Assembly (NCBI GenBank): GCA_023404675.1
Contig: JAEYAW010000034.1
Coordinates: 1-64,000, forward strand
Direction of reading: 5' to 3'
DNA from: Pseudomonadota bacterium
Lineage (GTDB): Bacteria; Pseudomonadota; Alphaproteobacteria; Rhizobiales; Xanthobacteraceae
DNA length: 64,000 bases
Shown: positions 37,035 to 45,369 of the stretch, piece after piece
Position numbering within the stretch: position 1 is the first letter of the stretch
How the letters are laid out: each line of letters opens with the position of its first letter
Notes under the pieces: model-generated
What the model was told of the DNA's origin: nothing
Seen by the model: only the letters and a program-made list of their open reading frames with translations
The model's database searches: none
Made by a program: the position numbers and the translations under genes

Positions 37035-38003
37035 ATGGCAGCGAACATCGATACCCTGGTGACGGTTTTCGGCGGCTCCGGCTTCATCGGCCGCCATGTG
37101 ATCCGGGCGCTGGCCCGCCGCGATTTCCGCGTCCGTGTGGGCGTGCGGCGGCCCGATCTCGCCGGCCACCTGCAACCGCTGGGCCGGGTCGGCCAGATCA
37201 TGCCGGTGCAGGCCAATGTGCGCTATCCGGCCTCGGTGGAGGCGGCGGTCCGCGACGCGTCGGTCGTGGTCAACCTCGTCGGCATCCTCGCCCCGTCGGG
37301 CGCGCAGACGTTCGATGCCGTGCATGACGAGGGCGCGGGAACGGTCGCCAAGGCGGCAGCGGCCATCGGCGCCCGCATGATCCATCTTTCCGCCATCGGC
37401 GCGGACAGCGCCTCGCCCTCCCGCTACGGCCGGACCAAGGCGTCGGGCGAGCAGGCGGTTCGGGCGGCCGCCCCGTCGGCGACCATTTTCCGTCCCTCGA
37501 TCGTGTTCGGCCCCGAGGACCAGTTCACCAACCGCTTCGCGGGCCTGGCGCGCCTCGCTCCCGTCCTGCCCCTGCTCGGCGGCGGCACAACGAAGCTGCA
37601 GCCGGTCTATGTCGGCGACATCGCCAGCGCGATCGCGGACGCGGTCGAGGGCAAGGTGTCCGAGGGCGCAACCTACGAACTGGGCGGCCCGGAAGTGCTG
37701 TCGCTCAAGGAAATCTTCGAACTCGTCCTGTCGATCACGGACCGCAAGCGGCCGCTGGCGCCGCTGCCCTTCGGCCTCGCCAAGGCGATGTCGCTGCTGC
37801 TGCAGTTCGCACCCGAGCCGTTCAAGCTGGCGCCGGACCAGATCGAGATGCTGCACGGCGACAATGTCGTGTCGGAGCAAGCCAGGACGGCTGGACTGAC
37901 ACTTCAGGGCCTCGGTATCACGCCGGAATCCATCGAGGCCATCGCGCCGTCATATCTCTGGCGCTTCCGCAAGACCGGCCAGTTCCAGCGCAAGAACGCC
38001 TGA
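37035..38003 (+). CDS. NAD(P)-binding NDUFA9-like protein
   Basis: 322 residues of the atypical short-chain dehydrogenase/reductase family related to complex I subunit NDUFA9. The dinucleotide motif is LVTVFGGSGFIGRHVIRAL at 7-25. Then come VVVNLVGILAPSGAQTFDAV, HLSAIGADSASPSRYGRTKA (family Tyr-xxx-Lys) and FRPSIVFGPEDQFTNRFAGL, typical of NDUFA9-like proteins. In alphaproteobacteria these are annotated as complex I NDUFA9 family proteins and their role is not firmly shown. The ATG at 37035 follows an AAGG-rich stretch. Confidence 0.9.
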   Translation: MAANIDTLVTVFGGSGFIGRHVIRALARRDFRVRVGVRRPDLAGHLQPLGRVGQIMPVQANVRYPASVEAAVRDASVVVNLVGILAPSGAQTFDAVHDEGAGTVAKAAAAIGARMIHLSAIGADSASPSRYGRTKASGEQAVRAAAPSATIFRPSIVFGPEDQFTNRFAGLARLAPVLPLLGGGTTKLQPVYVGDIASAIADAVEGKVSEGATYELGGPEVLSLKEIFELVLSITDRKRPLAPLPFGLAKAMSLLLQFAPEPFKLAPDQIEMLHGDNVVSEQARTAGLTLQGLGITPESIEAIAPSYLWRFRKTGQFQRKNA

Positions 38004-38024
38004 GGGACAGCCGCCCGAAATCGT

Positions 38025-38072
38025 CCATCCTGAGGTGTGCGCCGCGGTCTGGGCGGGCCTCGACGGATGACA
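38025..38072. repeat. Palindromic intergenic repeat, family A (short copy)
   Basis: CCATCCTGAGGTGTGCGCC on the left and GGGCCTCGACGGATGACA on the right, facing each other across about 15 bases. It shares CATCCTGAGG and the CTCGAnGGATGA arm with the 11526 element. It lies between the convergent NDUFA9-like and uppP genes, where it could act as a 3' stabilising hairpin. Confidence 0.6.
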
Positions 38073-38103
38073 GGGCAGGACGAGCGACGCGAGCCGCGCC
38101 CGA

Positions 38104-38910
38104 TCAATAACCCAGCGCCAGCCCGATCAGGCCGAGCGTGCCGACGATGACGCGCCACCACGCGAACAGCGTGAAGCCGTGGCGCGTCACGTAGTCGAGA
38201 AACAGCCGCACCACGATCACGGCTGCAATCAGCGACGTGACGAATCCCACTGCCACCAGCAGCATGTGGTCTGAGGTCATCTGATCGCGGCTTTTGTAGA
38301 GATCGTAGGCGAACGCGCCGACCATCGTCGGAATCGCGAGGAAGAACGAGAACTCCGCCGCCGACCGTTTATCCGAGCCGAACAGCATCGATGAGACGAT
38401 GGTCGCCCCGGAGCGCGACACGCCGGGAATCATGGCCAGGCACTGCGCCAGCCCGATGCCGAAATACATCGAGAGCGGGAAACGCGTCGCATCGTGATAG
38501 CGCGGCTGAAGATCGAGCCGATCCACCCACAGCAGCACGGCGCCTCCGACGATCAGCGTGAAGCAGACCACCCAGGGATTGAACAGCACGCCCTTGATGA
38601 AGGAGTGCGCCAGCGCGCCGATCACCGCGGCGGGCAGAAAGGCGATCAGCACGCCGATCACGAACCGCCTGGCATCGGGATCCGAGAACAGGCCGAGCGC
38701 GATCCGCCACAGCCGCGCGAAATACACCGAGAGGATCGCGAGGATCGCGCCGAGCTGGATCAGCACCACGAAGGTTTTGCCGAACGAATCGTCGTCGAAG
38801 CCGAAGAACCGTTCCAGCAGCAGCAGATGGCCGGTCGACGAGACGGGCAGAAACTCGGTCAGCCCCTCTACCACGCCGAGGACGATCGCCTTGAAAATGT
38901 CAGAAGTCAT
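38104..38910 (-). CDS. uppP: Undecaprenyl-diphosphate phosphatase
   Basis: 268 residues with eight or so membrane helices. It dephosphorylates undecaprenyl pyrophosphate to recycle the lipid carrier of cell-wall and LPS synthesis, and gives bacitracin tolerance (BacA). The two catalytic motifs are present: GVVEGLTEFLPVSSTGHLLL (about 12-31) and MIPGVSRSGATIVSSMLFG (about 160-178), holding the conserved Glu, Ser/His and Arg. The N-terminus MTSDIFKAIVLG is typical. It converges with the NDUFA9-like gene. Confidence 0.96.
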   Translation of the reverse strand: MTSDIFKAIVLGVVEGLTEFLPVSSTGHLLLLERFFGFDDDSFGKTFVVLIQLGAILAILSVYFARLWRIALGLFSDPDARRFVIGVLIAFLPAAVIGALAHSFIKGVLFNPWVVCFTLIVGGAVLLWVDRLDLQPRYHDATRFPLSMYFGIGLAQCLAMIPGVSRSGATIVSSMLFGSDKRSAAEFSFFLAIPTMVGAFAYDLYKSRDQMTSDHMLLVAVGFVTSLIAAVIVVRLFLDYVTRHGFTLFAWWRVIVGTLGLIGLALGY

Positions 38911-39156
38911 GGGACAGGTTCCAGGAGGGGGAGGCGGCGACCTTGTCGCCTATTCGCGGAACAGCCGCAATGTAAAAAAATACCGATGAAACGGTTGCCT
39001 CTTCGTTGCGATCCGTTAGGGTCCGGCGCGCCTCGCACCGATGCGAGTTAACCAGCGCCCGCGTTCTTCAGGGGAAAATGCCCCGGTACGGCGCGATGTT
39101 AAGACCTTCGCAACGATCTGCCCCACGAATAGCCGGACACCTTTACCCAGAGTCGC

Positions 39157-39849
39157 ATGTTCACTCTGTTCCATCATCCATTCTGCCCCCACTCACGGCT
39201 GGTCCGGCTCGCGCTCGGCGAGCATGGTCTCGACACGCGTCTGGTGGAGGAGCGGCCGTGGGAACGGCGCGAGGCGTTCCTCGCGATGAACCCGGCCGGC
39301 ACGACACCGGTGCTGGTGGATGACGGCATCCCGCCGATTCCGGGCGCGGCCATCATCTGCGAATATATCGATGAGTCCTTCGGCGAGCGGCGCGGGCAGT
39401 TGCGGCTGCTGCCGACGTCGCGCATCGAGCGAATCGAAGTCCGCCGGCTGATGGCATGGTTTAACGAGAAATTCTTCGAGGAGATCAGCGGTCCCCTTGT
39501 CACCGAGCGTATCTACAAGCGCTACATGAGCGAGGACGAGGGCGGCGGCCCGCCGGTGACCGACGCCATCCGTGCGGCGCAGGCGAATTTGCGCTACCAT
39601 CTTGCCTATATCGGCTGGCTGGCCCGCAGCCGGAACTTTCTGGCGGGTGACCGGCTGACCTTCGCCGATCTCGCCGCGGCCGCGCATCTGTCGGCCATCG
39701 ACTATCTGGGCGACGTGCCATGGAACGAGGACGACGCAGCGAAGGCCTGGTATGCGCGGATCAAGTCGCGCCCCTCGTTCCGCCCGCTGCTGAGCGAATG
39801 GCTGGCGGGCATTCCGGCCTCGCCGACCTACGTGGATCTCGATTTCTGA
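39157..39849 (+). CDS. Glutathione S-transferase family protein
   Basis: 230 residues. The N-terminal thioredoxin-like domain (1-80) reads MFTLFHHPFCPHSRLVRLAL with the CPHS active-site region, then NPAGTTPVLVDDG and the glutathione-binding AAIICEYIDE. The C-terminal helical domain holds LRYHLAYIGWLARSRNFLAG, DRLTFADLAAAAHLSAIDYL. The substrate is unknown. It overlaps or abuts queG (the stop TGA at 39847-39849 lies inside the likely start region of queG), so the two are probably co-translated. Confidence 0.93.
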   Translation: MFTLFHHPFCPHSRLVRLALGEHGLDTRLVEERPWERREAFLAMNPAGTTPVLVDDGIPPIPGAAIICEYIDESFGERRGQLRLLPTSRIERIEVRRLMAWFNEKFFEEISGPLVTERIYKRYMSEDEGGGPPVTDAIRAAQANLRYHLAYIGWLARSRNFLAGDRLTFADLAAAAHLSAIDYLGDVPWNEDDAAKAWYARIKSRPSFRPLLSEWLAGIPASPTYVDLDF

Positions 39850-40988
39850 CGAACGAAGCCGGGACCTCTTCCGCCGCGCTGCGCGAAGCGCTGGAGGCGC
39901 AGGCGTCTGAGTTGGGATTCGACGCGCTCGGAATCGCCGATCCCGATTCCATCCCGCATGTGCATGACCGGCTCATGGCGTTCCTCCAGTCCGGCGCGCA
40001 TGGCGACATGGCGTGGCTCGCGGAAAATCCCGAGCGCCGCACGACGCCGCGCGGCCTGTGGCCCGACGTGCGCTCGGTCATCATGCTCGGCGTCAATTAC
40101 GGGCCGGACGAAAATCCGCTTCAGGTGCTGGCGCAGCGCGACCGCGGCGCGATCTCGGTCTATGCGCGTGGCGACGACTATCACGACTTCATCAAGAAGC
40201 GGCTGAAGACGCTGGCGCGCTGGCTGGCGGCGCAGACGGGCGGCGACGTGAAGGTGTTCGTCGACACCGCCGCCGTCGCCGAAAAGCCGCTTGCCGTCAG
40301 TGCCGGACTTGGCTGGCAGGGCAAACACACCAATCTGGTGTCGCGCGACCTCGGCTCGTGGCTGTTTCTCGGCGCGATCTACACCACGCTGGATCTGCCG
40401 CCCGACGCACCGCATCGCGACCAGTGCGGCTCCTGCCGCGCCTGTCTCGACGCCTGCCCGACCGATGCATTTCCGGCGCCCTACCGGCTCGATGCGCGGC
40501 GCTGCATCTCGTACCTCACCATCGAGCACAAGGGGCCGATTCCGCACGAATTTCGCCGCGCCATCGGCAACCGCATCTACGGCTGCGACGATTGCCTCGC
40601 GGCCTGCCCGTGGAACAAGTTCGCGCAGGCCGGGCGCGAGGCGAAACTCGCCGCCCGCGATGCGTTGCGCGCCCCGCCGCTGGCGGAGCTGGCGCAACTC
40701 AACGACGCCTCGTTCCGGGAACTGTTCACCAAATCACCGGTCAAGCGCATCGGCCGCGACCGTTTTCTCCGCAACGTGCTGATCGCGATCGGCAACTCGG
40801 GCGAGGCGTCCCTCGCGCGGGAAGCCCGGCGGGTGGCTGATGACGCCAATCCGCTGGTGCGCGGCGCGGCGGTGTGGGCGCTGTCGCAGCTTCTGGCCGG
40901 TGACGAATTCGCCGATCTTGCGCGCAAGGCGGCTCCCCGCGAGGCCGATGGCGCGGTCCGCGACGAGTGGCTCACAGAAACTCGCTGA
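39798..40988 (+). CDS. queG: Epoxyqueuosine reductase
   Basis: About 381-396 residues. QueG reduces epoxyqueuosine to queuosine in tRNA wobble positions, with cobalamin and two [4Fe-4S] clusters. Motifs: the catalytic Asp in VFVDTAAVAEKPLAVSAGLG, QGKHTNLVSRDLGSWLFLG, the cluster ligands CGSCRACLDACPTDAF and CDDCLAACPWNKF, and a C-terminal HEAT-like part (NPLVRGAAVWALSQLL). The start is unusual: no ATG, GTG or TTG fits where relatives begin. Either ATG 39798 is used, overlapping the GST gene by 52 bases, or a CTG at 39846 that forms CTGA with the GST stop. The stop overlaps the convergent hydrolase gene by 17 bases. Confidence 0.93.
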   Translation: MAGGHSGLADLRGSRFLTNEAGTSSAALREALEAQASELGFDALGIADPDSIPHVHDRLMAFLQSGAHGDMAWLAENPERRTTPRGLWPDVRSVIMLGVNYGPDENPLQVLAQRDRGAISVYARGDDYHDFIKKRLKTLARWLAAQTGGDVKVFVDTAAVAEKPLAVSAGLGWQGKHTNLVSRDLGSWLFLGAIYTTLDLPPDAPHRDQCGSCRACLDACPTDAFPAPYRLDARRCISYLTIEHKGPIPHEFRRAIGNRIYGCDDCLAACPWNKFAQAGREAKLAARDALRAPPLAELAQLNDASFRELFTKSPVKRIGRDRFLRNVLIAIGNSGEASLAREARRVADDANPLVRGAAVWALSQLLAGDEFADLARKAAPREADGAVRDEWLTETR

Positions 40989-41754
40989 CCGCGTTCAGCA
41001 TGCGCGCGATGTCCTGCGGGCGCGACAGGCGATGGTCGCCGTCCTGGATCATGGTCAGCACCACGTCGTCCGCCGGCAGGCGATGGGTCAGCGCGAAGGC
41101 ATGCCGCCATGGCACGTCCGGATCCTTCGCCCCTTGCAGAATGCGCACCGGGCAGCTGACATTGATGCTGCCGCCGAGCACCAGATGGTTGCGGCCATCC
41201 TCGATCAATCCACGGGTGATCGGGTAGGGATCGCCATACTCGGAGGGGCGCATCCACACGCCTTCCGTCTCGATGGCGCGCCGCCCATCGTCCGGAAAGT
41301 CCTTCCACATCAGCTCTTCGGTGAAGTCCGGCGCGGGCGCGATCAGCACCAGCGCCTTCAGACTGGCGGCGGCAACGCCTGAGCGGGCGCGCAGCGCCTT
41401 CGCCAGCAGCAGCGCGAGCCAGCCCCCCATCGAGGAGCCGATCACGATCTGCGGACCGGAACAGAACCTGTCGAAGACGGTGAGGCTCTCCTCAAGCCAG
41501 CGGCCGATGGTTCCGTCCATGAATGCGCCGCCGGACTCCCCGTGCCCCGAATAATCGAACCGGACGCAGGCGACGCCGCGTTCGGCCGCAAAAGCGTCGA
41601 GCGCCAGCGCCTTGGTCCCTGCCATGTCCGAATTGAAACCGCCGAGCCAGAACAGGCCGGGCGCACCGCCCGGCCTCGCCCGCACCGCGATCTCTCGTGC
41701 CTGATCGCCCTCGCCGACCGCGATCCGAACCGGCGCGTCCATCACATTGTCCAT
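40972..41754 (-). CDS. Alpha/beta hydrolase
   Basis: 260 residues with the alpha/beta-hydrolase fold: VRFDYSGHGESGGAFMDGTI, the nucleophile elbow QIVIGSSMGGWLALLLAKAL (Ser in GSSMGG), the acid in ILQGAKDPDVPWRHAF and the catalytic His in DGDHRLSRPQDIARM. It resembles ABHD10-type palmitoyl-protein/acyl thioesterases, but the substrate is not determined. The ATG at 41754 (MDNVMDAPVRIAVG) is chosen. It converges with queG and shares 17 bases with its 3' end. Confidence 0.88.
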   Translation of the reverse strand: MDNVMDAPVRIAVGEGDQAREIAVRARPGGAPGLFWLGGFNSDMAGTKALALDAFAAERGVACVRFDYSGHGESGGAFMDGTIGRWLEESLTVFDRFCSGPQIVIGSSMGGWLALLLAKALRARSGVAAASLKALVLIAPAPDFTEELMWKDFPDDGRRAIETEGVWMRPSEYGDPYPITRGLIEDGRNHLVLGGSINVSCPVRILQGAKDPDVPWRHAFALTHRLPADDVVLTMIQDGDHRLSRPQDIARMLNAVSEFL

Positions 41755-41994
41755 TGCTGCATTCCCTCTCCCGGCCGCATCGCGTGCCTTCCCCCGATTG
41801 CGCAACAAAATGCACCCGCACAAGAGGTCGACGCTTGCGGAAGTGCCCGCCCCCTTCTATGTGCAGGGCGCAGTTCAAGCATGTCGGCGTTGCCGGATAC
41901 CACAGATATGGCGGATCGCGACGCTCAGCCGCTTGCCGTGTGACGCTGATTGCTTCAGACTGTGTTTCTCATCAACAATTCTGGAGAACCACCC

Positions 41995-42534
41995 ATTCGC
42001 CGCCCAAACCGCGCCCCTGTCCCCGTCTCGAAAGACGGACCGCGCACCAACGACGAGATCCGCAACGCCCAGGTCCAGCTGATCGACCAGGAAGGCGTGA
42101 ACCTAGGTACGGTTGAGACCATTCAGGCCATCCGCATGGCCGCCGAGGCCGGCCTCGATCTCGTTGAAATCTCGCCGAACAACAATCCACCGGTCTGCAA
42201 GATCATGGATTACGGCAAATACAAATTTCAGTCGCAGAAAAAGGCCGCCGAGGCCCGCAAGAAGCAGAAGACCGTCGAGATCAAGGAGATCAAGCTCCGT
42301 CCGATGATCGACGATCACGACTATGACGTGAAGATGAAGGCCATGAAGCGCTTCTTCGAGGAAGGCGACAAGGTCAAGATCACGCTGCGCTACCGTGGCC
42401 GCGAAATGGCTCACCAGGACATCGGCACCAAGCTGCTGGACCGGGTGAAGTCGGAAGTCGCCGAGGTGGCCAAGGTCGAGCAGGATGCGCGCTTCGAGGG
42501 ACGTCAGGTCGTCATGGTGCTGGCCCCGCGCTGA
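41995..42534 (+). CDS. infC: Translation initiation factor IF-3, AUU start
   Basis: 179 residues from an ATT codon at 41995. IF-3 binds the 30S subunit and checks the start codon. The N-domain has GPRTNDEIRNAQVQLIDQEG and DLVEISPNNNPPVCKIMDYG, the linker is Lys-rich (KKAAEARKKQKTVEIKEIKL), and the C-domain has VKITLRYRGREMAHQDIG. No ATG, GTG or TTG fits the normal start. A GGAGA at 41983-41987 stands eight bases before ATT-CGC-CGC, giving M-RRPNRAPVPVSKDGP as in relatives. An AUU start is known for E. coli infC and allows IF-3 to limit its own synthesis. Confidence 0.95.
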   Translation: MRRPNRAPVPVSKDGPRTNDEIRNAQVQLIDQEGVNLGTVETIQAIRMAAEAGLDLVEISPNNNPPVCKIMDYGKYKFQSQKKAAEARKKQKTVEIKEIKLRPMIDDHDYDVKMKAMKRFFEEGDKVKITLRYRGREMAHQDIGTKLLDRVKSEVAEVAKVEQDARFEGRQVVMVLAPR

Positions 42535-42601
42535 TGCACTTGCCGGGCCGGCGGTCCGAGGCCCGCTTTGAACCTCCGGAACACAGGCGACAACTGAATG
42601 A

Positions 42602-42621
42602 CGGCCCGCTTGCGCGGGCCG
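42602..42621. terminator. GC hairpin between infC and the doxX-like gene
   Basis: A perfect 8-bp stem CGGCCCGC / GCGGGCCG with a TTGC loop, 67 bases after the infC stop and 38 bases before the GTG of the next gene. It lacks a T-run, so it is more likely an attenuator, a processing site or an RNA stabiliser than a full terminator. Confidence 0.4.
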
Positions 42622-42659
42622 CATGCTTGTCCGGCCTGTCTCACCGAAGGATTTCAACC

Positions 42660-43100
42660 GTGCCACCGCTGATCGCCCGTCTGCTCGACCACACCGCCTT
42701 TGTCGTCCTCGCCCGTATCGTGCTCACCTTCCCGTTCTGGTCGAGCGGCCTTGCCAAGCTGATCCCGTTCTCCAACGGCGTTGCCGAGATGCAGATGTTC
42801 GGCCTCGAACCGGCCTGGCTGTTCAACGCCGCCGTGATCGCCACCCAGCTTGGCGGCTCGCTGCTCATCATCCTCAATCGCGGTGCCTGGCTCGGCGCGG
42901 GCGCGCTGGCCGTCTTCACCGTTCTGACGATCCCGATCGCGCATCGCTTCTGGGAGCTGGACGGCGAGAAGGCGATGATGGAGTTCTTTTTCGTCATCGA
43001 GCATATCGGCCTGATCGGCGGCCTGATGGTCACGGCCGCCCTCGCCCCGCGCACGGCGGACCTCAGACCGGCCTCGCTGCGCCCGGCGCTGGAAGGCTGA
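42660..43100 (+). CDS. DoxX family membrane protein
   Basis: 146 residues, GTG start with GAAGGA eleven bases upstream. Four hydrophobic segments are seen (about 13-30, 50-72, 78-98 and 110-132), with ARIVLTFPFWSSGLAKLIPF, AEMQMFGLEPAWLFNAAVIA and HRFWELDGEKAMMEFFFVIE of the DoxX-like family. Members are small inner-membrane proteins linked to redox or sulfur stress in a few cases. It lies between infC and rpmI, where other bacteria have no gene. The 238 bases to rpmI carry no gene that I can support. Confidence 0.88.
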   Translation: MPPLIARLLDHTAFVVLARIVLTFPFWSSGLAKLIPFSNGVAEMQMFGLEPAWLFNAAVIATQLGGSLLIILNRGAWLGAGALAVFTVLTIPIAHRFWELDGEKAMMEFFFVIEHIGLIGGLMVTAALAPRTADLRPASLRPALEG

Positions 43101-43338
43101 CCGCCCGGAACGGCAATTTCCCGCTCGCGCGACCGGCGGGAAACCGTTGCAAAACGGGCGTCTCTCTGTCATAAGCCCGGCTTCCGTCGCCCGGCCGATC
43201 AAGGGCTGCCGTGGCGACCGGAACCATGCCGACCAGCGCCAATTCGGAACTTGTCGAGCATTTTCAACGCTCTAGCGAGCATTTCTGGCGACATTCAGCG
43301 CTCCTCGCGGGCGTCCGTTGCCGTGACAGGAGAGCCAA

Positions 43339-43539
43339 ATGCCCAAGCTGAAGACCAAATCGGGCGCCAAAAAGCGCTTCAAAGTAACGGCCACAGGCAA
43401 GGTCAAGCATGCCCAGCGCGGCAAGCGCCACGGCATGATCAAGCGGACCAACAAGCAGATCCGCCAGCTCCGCGGCACCCGCGTGCTGTTCAAGACCGAC
43501 GGCGACAACGTCAAAAAGTACTTCCTGCCGAACGCCTGA
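43339..43539 (+). CDS. rpmI: 50S ribosomal protein L35
   Basis: 66 residues, very basic: MPKLKTKSGAKKRFKVTATG and KHAQRGKRHGMIKRTNKQIR are the usual L35 pattern. AGGAGAG lies eight bases before the ATG. It is followed after 62 bases by rplT, and the pair belongs to the infC-rpmI-rplT cluster. It is a structural protein of the large subunit. Confidence 0.98.
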   Translation: MPKLKTKSGAKKRFKVTATGKVKHAQRGKRHGMIKRTNKQIRQLRGTRVLFKTDGDNVKKYFLPNA

Positions 43540-43601
43540 CCCGAGAGGCCGCGCCCGGCGCGCGGCTGTCCGCAACCGTTTCACTTTGAAGGAGTTTCGT
43601 C

Positions 43602-43967
43602 ATGTCTCGCGTCAAACGCGGTGTGACCTCCCACGCCAAGCACAAGAAAGTCTTCAAGGCCGCCAAGGGTTACTACGGCCGCCGCAAGAACACGATCCGC
43701 GCCGGCAAGCAGGCCGTCGAGAAGGCGGGCCAGTACGCTTTCCGCGACCGCAAGCGCAAGAAGCGCACCTTCCGCGCGCTCTGGATCCAGCGCCTGAACG
43801 CCGCCGTGCGTCCGTTCGGCCTCACCTACAGCCGGTTTATCGACGGCCTCGCCAAGTCGGGCATCACTGTCGATCGCAAGGTGCTTTCGGATCTCGCGAT
43901 CAACGAGCCCGCGGCGTTCGAGGCCATCGTCGAGAAGGCCAAGGCGGCGCTGCCGGCTGCGGCCTGA
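43602..43967 (+). CDS. rplT: 50S ribosomal protein L20
   Basis: 121 residues. It has the expected MSRVKRGVTSHAKHKKVFKA, GYYGRRKNTIRAGKQAVEKA, RDRKRKKRTFRALWIQRLNA and LTYSRFIDGLAKSGITVDRK. L20 binds 23S rRNA early in assembly and in several bacteria represses its own operon by binding the leader RNA; I did not identify such a leader here. AAGGAG lies eight bases before the ATG. The next gene is pheS, 225 bases on. Confidence 0.98.
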   Translation: MSRVKRGVTSHAKHKKVFKAAKGYYGRRKNTIRAGKQAVEKAGQYAFRDRKRKKRTFRALWIQRLNAAVRPFGLTYSRFIDGLAKSGITVDRKVLSDLAINEPAAFEAIVEKAKAALPAAA

Positions 43968-44044
43968 TCAGGCGATCGGCCCTGCTCTCTCCGGCGTCTG
44001 GCATTTTCGCGCCGGGAGTGTGATACACAGCGCTCCATCATTCG

Positions 44045-44172
44045 ACGTCATGCCCACGCCTGTCGCGGGCATCCACGTCTTTTTGCGCTTCAAGACGGAA
44101 GACGTGGATGGCCAGGTATAGCCGTTCAAAGAACGGCGTTCTTGAAGACCGCCTATGCCCGGGCCATGACGT
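44045..44172. repeat. Palindromic intergenic repeat, family B
   Basis: 128 bp with outer inverted ends ACGTCATG (44045-44052) and CATGACGT (44165-44172). Inner arms are GGGCATCCACGTCTT and GAAGACGTGGATGGCC (about 44067-44113). A further arm, GGCGTTCTTGAAGACCGCC, lies at about 44135-44153. Elements with this CATGCCC...GGCATCCACGTC / GACGTGGATGGCC pattern are common in Bradyrhizobium and Rhodopseudomonas genomes. It ends 20 bases before the pheS start. Confidence 0.72.
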
Positions 44173-44192
44173 TGTGCAAGTGGTAGCCGCCC

Positions 44193-45275
44193 ATGTCCGA
44201 TCTATCCGCTCTCCAATCCCAAATCCTCGCCGACATCGCCGCCGCCGCTGACGAGGCGGCGCTGGAAGCGGTACGCGTGTCCGCCCTCGGCAAGAAGGGC
44301 TCGATCTCGGCGCTGCTGGCGACGCTCGGCAAGATGTCGCCGGACGAGCGCAAGAGCGAGGGCGCGAAGATCAACGCGGCGAAGGACGCAGTCACGGCGG
44401 CCCTCAGCGAACGACGCGACCTGCTGAAGACAGCGGCGCTCGACGCCCGCCTCGCCCGCGAGACGCTCGATGTCACGCTGCCGGTGCGCGAGAGCCCGGC
44501 CGAGACGGGGCGCATCCACCCGCTCAGCCAGGTGTTCGACGAACTCGCCACCATCTTCGCGGACATGGGGTTCTCGATCGCCGAAGGTCCGGACATCGAG
44601 ACCGACGACTACAACTTCACCAAGCTGAATTTCCCGGTCGGCCATCCGGCGCGCGAGATGCACGACACCTTCTTCCTGCCGCAGAAGGAAGACGGCTCGC
44701 GGCTGCTGCTGCGCACCCATACCTCGCCGGTGCAGGTGCGCACCATGCTGAGCCAGCAGCCGCCGATCCGCGTGATCTGCCCCGGCCGCACCTACCGGAT
44801 GGATTCGGACGCGACCCACACCCCGCAATTCCATCAGGTCGAGGGCCTCGTCATCGACAAGGGCTCGCATCTCGGCCACCTCAAGTGGATTCTCGCGGAG
44901 TTCTGCAAGGCGTTCTTCGAGGTCGACAACGTCAATATGCGTTTCCGCCCCTCGTTCTTCCCCTTCACCGAGCCGTCGCTGGAGGTCGATATCCAGTGCC
45001 GCCGCGACAAGGGCGAAATCCGTTTCGGCGAGGGTGAGGACTGGCTGGAGATTCTCGGCTGCGGCATGGTGCATCCGAACGTGCTGCGCGCCTGCGGCCT
45101 CGATCCGGACGTCTATCAGGGCTTCGCCTGGGGCATGGGCATCGACCGCATCGCGATGCTGAAATACGGCCTGCCGGATCTGCGCGCCTTCTTCGAGGCC
45201 GACGTGCGCTGGCTCAACCATTACGGCTTCCGGCCGCTCGACCTGCCGACGCTGGCGGGGGGATTGAGTTCGTGA
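44193..45275 (+). CDS. pheS: Phenylalanine-tRNA ligase alpha subunit
   Basis: 360 residues. With PheT it charges tRNA-Phe as an alpha2beta2 enzyme. The N-terminal coiled-coil (1-90) contains VSALGKKGSISALLATLGKM. The class II catalytic core has motif 2 in RVICPGRTYRMDSDATHTPQ, FHQVEGLVIDKG, and motif 3 in GFAWGMGIDRIAMLKYGLPD. Length is normal. A family B repeat fills most of its leader, and pheT starts 95 bases downstream. Confidence 0.97.
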   Translation: MSDLSALQSQILADIAAAADEAALEAVRVSALGKKGSISALLATLGKMSPDERKSEGAKINAAKDAVTAALSERRDLLKTAALDARLARETLDVTLPVRESPAETGRIHPLSQVFDELATIFADMGFSIAEGPDIETDDYNFTKLNFPVGHPAREMHDTFFLPQKEDGSRLLLRTHTSPVQVRTMLSQQPPIRVICPGRTYRMDSDATHTPQFHQVEGLVIDKGSHLGHLKWILAEFCKAFFEVDNVNMRFRPSFFPFTEPSLEVDIQCRRDKGEIRFGEGEDWLEILGCGMVHPNVLRACGLDPDVYQGFAWGMGIDRIAMLKYGLPDLRAFFEADVRWLNHYGFRPLDLPTLAGGLSS

Positions 45276-45311
45276 GCGGAGCCATCGCCCATTCCGTTGC
45301 CCGACCGAGCG

Positions 45312-45347
45312 CCCTCACCCCACCTCTCGCCCGCGATCGGGAGAGGG
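45312..45347. repeat. Short inverted repeat between pheS and pheT
   Basis: CCCTCACCCCACCTCTCGCC followed by a short loop and GGGAGAGG; the 6-bp arms CCTCTC / GAGAGG can pair. It resembles half of a CCCTCACCCC...GGGAGAGG element that is common between genes in GC-rich proteobacteria. It is only 23 bases before pheT, inside an operon. Confidence 0.45.
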
Positions 45348-45369
45348 AGCAGAGCTTCAGAGATCGACC

